IMG/VR virus record: IMGVR_UViG_3300044591_001406
Span: 1 to 32,242 of that record
Origin: a virus
Strand: one strand, 5' to 3'
DNA length: 32,242 nt
The translations under genes were made by a program, and so were the position numbers. The stretch's first letter is position 1; each line of letters opens with the position of its first letter. The notes beneath the pieces are model-generated. The model saw nothing but the letters and a program-made list of their open reading frames with translations, did not search any database and was not told the origin of the DNA. Positions 1 to 5,818 of the stretch are shown here, one piece after another.

Positions 1-852
1 AGTATTTGCTTGAGCACCAGACTCAGCAACGTTATAGATGGTACGAATAACTTCGCGGTTGATTTCAGCAAGAATCTCAGTTGAGAGAAGATTTGCCAAT
101 TCCGCTTCAGCATTCAAACCATGAATTACCTTGAGGTCTTGTGCGAGTTCTAACGAGTACTCAGCTTTCAGAGCGCGTGACTTTGCAGTAACGGTGACTT
201 TCTCGATTGAGAATGCCATTTCGTTGAACTGAGGACCACCAGTCTGTCCAAGGTTTTCTGCGTTATCAGTACGCATACCTTGACCTACGTTATAGGTGGT
301 AGCGTCACCTGAAGCACCTGTGGTTGGATCAAGAAGACCTGGGTTTGAACCACGCTGAGTGGTAGTACCAAGACCAACGTTTCCGTTTGTCCAACCTTCG
401 TCTTGAGCAAAGCTTGAATCTTGTCCAGAGAATGCGGAATCTACTTCGTTGAAGAGTGCTTCCGTACCATCTTGAGTCTTATACTTCGAACGCATTGCGA
501 AGATAAGTCCAGTAGGACCATTCATTGGTTGAACACCTGCGAGGTCATATGCAACCAAGTTAGGCATTGCGCGTCTGATCAAGGAGATCAGAACTGGATC
601 GAAACCAGCGACAGGTGAAGTAGCGGTGCCACTGAAACCAGCAGCATTAGCACCACCATAAGTGCCTGATTGTGTGTTGCTTGTTGGACCTTCTGAAAGG
701 AACTCACGCTCTTCGCGGAGAGTTCTTTCTTGGTTTTCGAGCAGGACAGCGGTTACCATTCTACGATGAGAATCCTTGATTGAATCAAGTCCCTGATAGT
801 CCAGGATTGGTGCCCACTTCTCCTGCAAATATTCTGCATTGAACATTTGCAT
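1..852 (-). CDS. gp23: Major capsid protein gp23, N-terminal part (runs off left edge)
   Basis: Forms the hexameric lattice of the T4-like head. The first 284 codons are open to the window edge; the C-terminal part lies outside. The N terminus reads MQMFNAEYLQEKWAPILD, followed by stretches such as RRAMPNLVAYDLAGVQPMNG and FAMRSKYKT that are typical of gp23 in marine T4-like phages. The ATG at 852 is preceded by a clear GAGGT ribosome site about 8 nt upstream; a second ATG two codons in (846) is possible. In T4 the gp21 protease removes an N-terminal propeptide after a [LI]-x-E motif. Here Leu52-Ser53-Glu54 is a good candidate site. It follows gp22 by 53 bp, the T4 order 21-22-23. G+C is visibly higher than in the distal genes, as expected for the most expressed protein. 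Confidence 0.97.
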   Translation of the reverse strand, partial: MQMFNAEYLQEKWAPILDYQGLDSIKDSHRRMVTAVLLENQERTLREEREFLSEGPTSNTQSGTYGGANAAGFSGTATSPVAGFDPVLISLIRRAMPNLVAYDLAGVQPMNGPTGLIFAMRSKYKTQDGTEALFNEVDSAFSGQDSSFAQDEGWTNGNVGLGTTTQRGSNPGLLDPTTGASGDATTYNVGQGMRTDNAENLGQTGGPQFNEMAFSIEKVTVTAKSRALKAEYSLELAQDLKVIHGLNAEAELANLLSTEILAEINREVIRTIYNVAESGAQANT

Positions 853-888
853 TGGTTTTACCTCTATTTAAAACGTGTTAGTTTGATT

Positions 889-896
889 TGTTTATA
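889..896 (-). promoter_or_regulatory. Probable late promoter for gp23 (one mismatch)
   Basis: On the minus strand this reads TATAAACA, one base from the T4 late -10 octamer TATAAATA. It lies in the 53-bp gp22-gp23 gap, 36 nt before the gp23 ATG, a spacing like that of the perfect copies elsewhere in the window. Being degenerate, it is less certain. Confidence 0.5.
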
Positions 897-905
897 ATTT
901 AAAAA

Positions 906-2045
906 TCACTTAGTAGTTCTACTGAGAACTGAGAGATAACTTTCCATAGCACCACTAACTTGTGGAGTTTCTGGATATTCTACGCTTTCAGATAAATTCT
1001 CAGTAACTTCTCTTTGAGTACCAGCATTAGATGGGAAATACGATTCCCTCAGAGTTACCAGTTTCTCACGATAGTCTGACTCACTATCAAACTCAACATT
1101 TTCTGCAAGAGAAGCGAGTTTGTCCTTCTGAGAAAGTGCGAGACCCTCAGCGACATCTGCAAAGATTACATCAGCAACCGACTCTGCTAATCTGTTATTA
1201 AGAGCAATATTCTTTTCGATTTGCTCGTTGAGTTTTTCTTCCATTTCATCAAGTTTATCTACCATACTCTCGATTACATCATATTTCTCTTCAGGGATTG
1301 ATACATAATGATCTTCAAAAAGACCTTTCATTCCTTGGAGGAATGATTCAGTCATTTCAGTTTTAAGTCCTTGCTCAATTGCAAGTGCATTTTCTGAAAC
1401 CCACTCATCGGCAACATACTCAAGATAAGCATCAACTCTTTCGATGAGTCCTTGCTTAATGGTTTCAACTTCTTCAATAAGTGCATTTTCATAAGTTTCT
1501 TGAATCTGCTCTTTGATCTCAGATACTTTTGATCTAATAGCAGCTTCGAAGATGGTACGTGCTTTCTCTTGGAATTCCTCAGAAAGCTCCTCACCAGCAA
1601 GGAGAGCATTGACATCTTCTTCGATGTCATACTCTTCCTTCATTTCATCTTCTTCATCTTCCTTAGAAGATTTTTTCTTTTTATCTTCTTTTGAATCTTC
1701 TTCGGTATCGTCTTCGCTACCTTCATCTTCCTTTTCGGAAGCTTCTAAAAGTGCCTCATCTTCATCATACTCGGCATCTTCTTTAGCAAGACTTTGCATA
1801 GGATCTGCAGATGCAGCTCTAGCATTAACAACATTTTTGACTTGCTGAAGAGTTGTTCCAGGAGTATTGAGTCTTGCTGACTCATCATCTGTGCGATAAT
1901 TTTCTGGAGTAGGTCCACCCAAATCTTCCCATGCACCAGTTTGTCCAGGAGCAATTCCAGTGGACAACTTTTGCATTGGTTCAGCGGATGCAGCTCCTTT
2001 GGTTACTACGTTTTCCATTTCTTGTAAATTGCTACCAACGGACAT
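906..2045 (-). CDS. gp22: Prohead core scaffolding protein gp22
   Basis: Major component of the prohead core around which gp23 assembles; in T4 it is degraded by gp21 before packaging. The 379-residue protein is longer than T4 gp22 (about 270). It has three parts: an N-terminal region with an internal duplication (residues 7-27 and 66-86, each with the pattern NVV..(G/R)AASA(E/D)PMQ.L); a highly acidic Asp/Glu/Lys linker (about 88-145); and a long predicted helical domain (about 150-335). Many [LI]-x-E tripeptides (LLE, LSE, LFE, LAE, LRE) are potential gp21 cut sites. A perfect late promoter lies 27 nt before its ATG. Identification rests on position between gp21 and gp23, composition and similarity to marine-phage gp22. 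An antisense Ser-rich frame over the acidic linker is a shadow. Confidence 0.93.
   Translation of the reverse strand: MSVGSNLQEMENVVTKGAASAEPMQKLSTGIAPGQTGAWEDLGGPTPENYRTDDESARLNTPGTTLQQVKNVVNARAASADPMQSLAKEDAEYDEDEALLEASEKEDEGSEDDTEEDSKEDKKKKSSKEDEEDEMKEEYDIEEDVNALLAGEELSEEFQEKARTIFEAAIRSKVSEIKEQIQETYENALIEEVETIKQGLIERVDAYLEYVADEWVSENALAIEQGLKTEMTESFLQGMKGLFEDHYVSIPEEKYDVIESMVDKLDEMEEKLNEQIEKNIALNNRLAESVADVIFADVAEGLALSQKDKLASLAENVEFDSESDYREKLVTLRESYFPSNAGTQREVTENLSESVEYPETPQVSGAMESYLSVLSRTTK
1788..2027 (-). repeat. Internal duplication in gp22 N terminus
   Basis: Residues 7-27 and 66-86 of gp22 are two copies of a 21-residue motif (first copy starts LQEMENVV, second LQQVKNVV; both contain AASA(E/D)PMQ). 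The period is 59 residues. Between them is a Gly/Pro-rich stretch with DLGGPTPENY. Confidence 0.8.
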
Positions 2046-2072
2046 TTTAGATCTTTGTGTATAATCTATATT

Positions 2073-2080
2073 TATTTATA
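2073..2080 (-). promoter_or_regulatory. T4-type late promoter upstream of gp22
   Basis: The minus strand reads exactly TATAAATA, the T4 late-promoter -10 octamer recognised by the gp55 sigma factor with the sliding clamp. It is in the 37-bp gap between gp21 and gp22, just past the gp21 stop, 27 nt before the gp22 ATG. Confidence 0.85.
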
Positions 2081-2082
2081 AT

Positions 2083-2733
2083 TTAAAGATTTGATAAAAA
2101 ATCTTGGAATAAATGAATCTTATGCTCATCTAATCTTTTTTGATCAATCAAAGTATTGATTCTTTTCTGAGTTTTGGATGCAAGTTGCTCACGAAGAATT
2201 CCACCATCCCAAACCCACTCTTTACCTTCCATAATTCCCTGAACAAAAGCATCAGGTGCAGAAGGATCGGCAACGATATCAGCAGCAGTTGCTAACATAA
2301 AATCTTCACCCACAATTTTATGACCTTCATTGGTCATCTTGAGTGAACCAACACCACGAGAAGAAACACCAAGACAAACTCCTTCTTTGATTAAAGATTC
2401 TGCAATCTTACCCATTGGAGTTCCAAGAAGTTGTGCTTTACCTTTGATATTGCTTCCTTCACGAACTAAAGAAATAATTTTATGAGAAACGCGATCAAGA
2501 TTGACAGTAGGACCATCAGGATGTCCAAGTTCTCCAAGAGCACGACCTTTATTGACAAATGATTCATTATAACGATTCACTTCTCTCATTAAAGTTTCCA
2601 TGGGGTACATTCTTCCATTACGATTGCAAATATCTCCCTGGAGAAAAATGCCTTCGATAAACATTTTCTTTTCAGCACCTTTACCTTCGGTGATGAATTT
2701 AACCTGTTGTACTTCTTCTGTGATGAGTTTCAT
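2083..2733 (-). CDS. gp21: Prohead maturation protease gp21
   Basis: Serine protease of the T4 prohead that cuts gp22, gp23, gp67 and internal proteins after [LI]-x-E motifs and then destroys itself. At 216 residues it matches the T4 length (212). Visible motifs: the histidine motif GELGHPDG (His71) and the serine motif LGVSSRGVGS (Ser124/125), followed by an acidic GEDFML block, in the order of the phage prohead protease family. ITE at residues 4-6 and 14-16 near the N terminus are candidate self-cleavage sites. The ATG is 2 nt from the stop of the upstream 174-residue gene, implying co-translation from the gp67 promoter. No strong ribosome site is visible. Confidence 0.96.
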   Translation of the reverse strand: MKLITEEVQQVKFITEGKGAEKKMFIEGIFLQGDICNRNGRMYPMETLMREVNRYNESFVNKGRALGELGHPDGPTVNLDRVSHKIISLVREGSNIKGKAQLLGTPMGKIAESLIKEGVCLGVSSRGVGSLKMTNEGHKIVGEDFMLATAADIVADPSAPDAFVQGIMEGKEWVWDGGILREQLASKTQKRINTLIDQKRLDEHKIHLFQDFLSNL

Positions 2734-2735
2734 TT

Positions 2736-3260
2736 TTATTCGGAAACTAATTGAACTACTTCTGTGATACTTAAATTTGTATTTGCCCCGTCTGCAAGAG
2801 CAGACACCTTCACACTTCTTGCCATAGTTGCATTAGATGCAACAACACCAGTAATTGAAGAACTGTTATAATTAATGGTTACAGAAGATTCTGTTTTATC
2901 AGAAACCAAAGCATAAGTTGTATTAATTCCTGCAGGAGATGCATTTTGAATTGCTACATAATCATCAATTATGAAAGGATTACCACAATTTTCCCCAAAA
3001 GTGACAATAGTAGTTGATCCAGTAGTAATTCCTGCAATTTGTTGCTTAGCAATTCTTTCTTTCAAAACTTCTGAACTGTATGGCGAAACATAAAATGAAT
3101 TGACTGTAGCAACTGGATTACCACCACTTTCAACATATACTCCAGTCATTCCAGTAGATACTCTAAGATATCCACTTTTAAGAGCAATTGGATTGCTAGT
3201 GGCAGCTACAGAGACAGTTGGAGAAATTCTGTTTACATTCTGAACAATTTTTGTTGCCAT
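2736..3260 (-). CDS. Uncharacterised virion-region protein in the gp68 position
   Basis: A 174-residue protein between gp67 and gp21, the slot held by prohead core gp68 in T4. It does not look like a helical core protein. It is rich in Ser, Thr, Val, Ala and Asn, with alternating hydrophobic patterns (SGYLRVSTGMTGVYV, ESSVTINYNSSSITGVV) that suggest mainly beta structure, plus one short helix-like segment (SSEVLKERIAKQQ). No signal peptide or membrane segment is evident. Its ATG overlaps the gp67 stop in a TAATG junction and its stop is 2 nt from the gp21 ATG, so it is probably made with them. I do not recognise a family; a capsid decoration or head accessory role is only a guess. Confidence 0.85.
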   Translation of the reverse strand: MATKIVQNVNRISPTVSVAATSNPIALKSGYLRVSTGMTGVYVESGGNPVATVNSFYVSPYSSEVLKERIAKQQIAGITTGSTTIVTFGENCGNPFIIDDYVAIQNASPAGINTTYALVSDKTESSVTINYNSSSITGVVASNATMARSVKVSALADGANTNLSITEVVQLVSE

Positions 3261-3436
3261 TATTCCTCATCCTCGGTATAGTCTTCATCATTTTCTCCAC
3301 CAAATAACGATGAAGCGATATATGGCTTTGCGCCTTCAATTCTTTCAGATGCCTTAGCAAATAATAAATCTTTGATTTTATCGCTAATTTCAGATGGTGC
3401 AGAATCTGTGGCGATCAAATCTATAAGTTCTTCCAT
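3260..3436 (-). CDS. gp67: Prohead core protein gp67
   Basis: A 58-residue protein beginning MEELIDLIATDSAPSEISDK and ending in an acidic tail (GENDEDYTEDEE). The short helical N-terminal part, the acidic C terminus and the position directly after the portal gene match T4 gp67, a small prohead core protein cut by gp21, and gp67 of marine T4-like phages. It is shorter than T4 gp67 (80 residues). The stop overlaps the next ATG by 1 nt (TAATG). A perfect late promoter is 27 nt upstream of its ATG, but no Shine-Dalgarno sequence is visible in the very AT-rich leader. The gene is under 60 codons and easily missed. Confidence 0.87.
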   Translation of the reverse strand: MEELIDLIATDSAPSEISDKIKDLLFAKASERIEGAKPYIASSLFGGENDEDYTEDEE

Positions 3437-3463
3437 GAAAATTTAATATAGTATTATAATGAC

Positions 3464-3471
3464 TATTTATA
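3464..3471 (-). promoter_or_regulatory. T4-type late promoter upstream of gp67
   Basis: Exact TATAAATA on the minus strand, overlapping the stop codon of gp20, 27 nt before the gp67 ATG. It would drive gp67, the 174-residue gene and gp21. Confidence 0.83.
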
Positions 3472-5176
3472 TCTCTGCTTTTTTAACTTCTTTAGCAGAT
3501 GGTGCTGGGGGAGGTAATGGTGCCTCCAATTGCTGATCTATACCTTGATCCTGAGGCATTTGATCCATTGGTTGACCAGTTGCAGGATCAATTCCAGATT
3601 GATCTGGAGGTGCTAAAGGTTCTCCAGTAATTGGATCTATTGTTGATGGATCTGGAATAATACCTTTTTTAATTTCGGACTTAATCTGCTGATTAAGTTC
3701 AATAATTTCCGAATCAGTTTGGCGAAGTATTTTTCTACGAACATATTCTTGCGAATAATATTTACCAATATAAGGTTCAATAGTTGCAAGAATTCCAAGT
3801 CTTTCACTAATTAATTCTGATTCTTTTAATTCTGCAAATTGATTATCATATAAGAAATCATATTGAATATGATCACTCATTGCATCCCAATCCTCTGGAC
3901 TAACAATATTTTTCAAAACCAATTGAGTTTTGAGCATATCACTGAATAAATTAGCGAATCTTTTTCTTAATCTTCCAACAAATTTGGAAAATTTTAATTC
4001 ATCTCTAAGAATTTCTGATGATCTGCCAAGATTAAAACCATCTCCACTTCCAGTAATTCTTGATTCGGGAACTCCAAGTGCTCTGTAAAGTTTCTTTTGG
4101 AAATATTCAATATCCGAAAGTTCCCCTAGATTTTGACCACCAGGAAGTGTGGTAATTTCAGTTCCTCTACCACCTTCTCTACGAGGTAACCAAAAATCTT
4201 CCATCATAGACATAAACTTACGATCATCACGAACTTCTCCAGTTCCTGCATCATAAATTAGTTTATTTCTATAGCGAGACATAACCTCCTTGAGATATTG
4301 CTCCGCCTTTACCTTAGGAAGATTGCCGACATCAATATAAAAAATTCTTCTTTCTGGAGCACGAGATAATCTATAAATTACTAGAGAATCCTCAATCATT
4401 CTCAATTGATTGAGTGCTTTAATTGCTTTATGAAGATATGAAAGAATAGTACCTTTATTTCTATCTACAAGACCAGAAGTGACATATGTAATTGAATCCT
4501 TTGCAATTTTAATTTGCTTTTGAGATCCTCCACTTGAAAATGTTCCTCCTGGATATTGTGGGGCAGGAGAGTATAGAAAAAATTCTTCAATTTCTGGAAA
4601 AAATACCTTATCAGTTTCTTGTATTGCGTTTACATTAATTAAATTTCGATTATTTTTTTTCTTTTCTTGACGAACAAATTTCATCTTCATAGGATCAATA
4701 TATCTCAGATCCTTAATTCCTTCATGAGGTTTTTTAATGTCAATTACTTTGAGATAGTATAACTTTCCATCTACATACCAATTTCTAAAGATTTCGTGAG
4801 ATTTTCTATCAAAATCTAAAAGTTCTTTAATATATTTAAATTCTTCTCTAATTTTATCCTTTAATTTATCACTAGCATTAAGATTGGATAATTCAATTTC
4901 AACAGGGGAGTCATAAAGATCACTTACGATTGCTTCATTGACAACATCTTCAATGGCATTATCACACTCTGGGTGCAATGCCATTTCACGATATCTTTTG
5001 ATTAAATCAAATTCAGTTCTATAAACACCTTCAATATCTAAATATTGACCATAAAATCCACTTGAAATAAAATTATCTACCCCGTCGTCATTGTTGGGTG
5101 GGACGGGGGAGACAATGGATTTAGATTTTAATTTATCATTGGAATCATCAATTGAAAATCCAAAAAGTTTTGCCAT
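3467..5176 (-). CDS. gp20: Portal vertex protein gp20
   Basis: Dodecameric portal at one head vertex; docks the terminase during packaging and then the neck. The 569 residues compare with 524 in T4. Family-typical stretches include FSIDD near the start, YREMALHPECDNAIEDVVNE (about 65-85), YIDVGNLPKVKAEQYLKEVM, MMEDFWLPRREGGRGTEITT and LYRALGVPESR. The extra length is mainly a C-terminal Pro/Gln/Asp-rich tail (about the last 65 residues) containing two copies of a DP.TG.P motif. It lies 27 bp after gp19. No strong ribosome site is seen. It follows gp18 and gp19 as in T4 and is likely read from the promoter before gp18. Confidence 0.97.
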   Translation of the reverse strand: MAKLFGFSIDDSNDKLKSKSIVSPVPPNNDDGVDNFISSGFYGQYLDIEGVYRTEFDLIKRYREMALHPECDNAIEDVVNEAIVSDLYDSPVEIELSNLNASDKLKDKIREEFKYIKELLDFDRKSHEIFRNWYVDGKLYYLKVIDIKKPHEGIKDLRYIDPMKMKFVRQEKKKNNRNLINVNAIQETDKVFFPEIEEFFLYSPAPQYPGGTFSSGGSQKQIKIAKDSITYVTSGLVDRNKGTILSYLHKAIKALNQLRMIEDSLVIYRLSRAPERRIFYIDVGNLPKVKAEQYLKEVMSRYRNKLIYDAGTGEVRDDRKFMSMMEDFWLPRREGGRGTEITTLPGGQNLGELSDIEYFQKKLYRALGVPESRITGSGDGFNLGRSSEILRDELKFSKFVGRLRKRFANLFSDMLKTQLVLKNIVSPEDWDAMSDHIQYDFLYDNQFAELKESELISERLGILATIEPYIGKYYSQEYVRRKILRQTDSEIIELNQQIKSEIKKGIIPDPSTIDPITGEPLAPPDQSGIDPATGQPMDQMPQDQGIDQQLEAPLPPPAPSAKEVKKAEI

Positions 5177-5200
5177 CTTATAAGTTTAGACCGTATGTTC

Positions 5201-5207
5201 TATTTAG
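5201..5207 (-). promoter_or_regulatory. Weak late-promoter-like site before gp20
   Basis: The gp19-gp20 junction contains CTAAATA on the minus strand, overlapping the gp19 stop codon, in the same arrangement as the perfect octamers elsewhere. It lacks the full TATAAATA, so it may be inactive or weak. Confidence 0.25.
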
Positions 5208-5797
5208 TTGATGTTTTCGCCACCAGCATTTGTGCCATTACCTTTAATTGCTTCCCACCATTGAACTTGGAATTCGCAAGTAAACTCTTCAATTGCATCT
5301 GTAGTTTCATAAGAAAGTGGAATTGATCCAAGATTTGTTGGGAAAATATCATACATATGATATGCCCTGAGTGTTGATCCATCACGATCTAATTGATAAA
5401 CAAAAGCATCTGCCTGATAAAGTGCTGGGTCAGTAGCACCAGTTGCATCAGAAACTCTGTTAATTGAATTAACCCACTTCTCAAGTGCAGAACGAATTGC
5501 AAAATCAGTATCATTAATGACTGTAACAGTCCAAGATTCAAAAGTTCTGTCTCCTGCAATTTTTAGTACTCTGCCTCTGAATGGAACATTGACAGGACCA
5601 ATAGTAGATGCTGGAAGAGCGGCTGCTTTAATTAAAAATCTAATCTTATCAAGAGTATTAGAATCAGTTGGTGCAGATGCTGGGAAAGATAATACAACCT
5701 CAAAAAGATTTGCGCGAGTACCACCACCAGAGAGTTTACTCTTGAAGTCGGTAATCTTCCTTAAAGGAGGTGGATTTAATTGATTTCTGGTTGCCAT
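5204..5797 (-). CDS. gp19: Tail tube protein gp19
   Basis: Forms the inner tube of the contractile tail through which DNA passes. The 197 residues are slightly longer than T4 gp19 (163). Typical features are the basic N terminus (KITDFKSKLSGGGTRANLFEV), the segment PVNVPFRGRVLKIAGDRTFE and the C-terminal IEEFTCEFQVQWWE. A strong Shine-Dalgarno (GAGGT) precedes the ATG in the 21-bp gap after gp18. The order 18-19-20 is that of T4, and it probably shares the gp18 promoter. Confidence 0.96.
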   Translation of the reverse strand: MATRNQLNPPPLRKITDFKSKLSGGGTRANLFEVVLSFPASAPTDSNTLDKIRFLIKAAALPASTIGPVNVPFRGRVLKIAGDRTFESWTVTVINDTDFAIRSALEKWVNSINRVSDATGATDPALYQADAFVYQLDRDGSTLRAYHMYDIFPTNLGSIPLSYETTDAIEEFTCEFQVQWWEAIKGNGTNAGGENIN

Positions 5798-5818
5798 AGT
5801 TTTTTACCTCTAGATTAA

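Noticed and set aside
421-618. Plus-strand 65-codon frame within gp23
   Set aside because: It is antisense to conserved capsid coding sequence; no ribosome site or protein-like pattern.
862-869. TTAAATAG on the minus strand as late promoter for gp23
   Set aside because: Too close to the gp23 ribosome site to leave room for a transcript start; the 889-896 site fits better.
1513-1848. Plus-strand 111-codon open frame, very Ser-rich
   Set aside because: It is antisense to the acidic linker of gp22; Ser-rich composition is the mirror of Asp/Glu codons.
1352-1954. Two minus-strand frames of 92 and 69 codons inside gp22
   Set aside because: Out-of-frame shadows of the scaffold gene with Leu/Lys bias.
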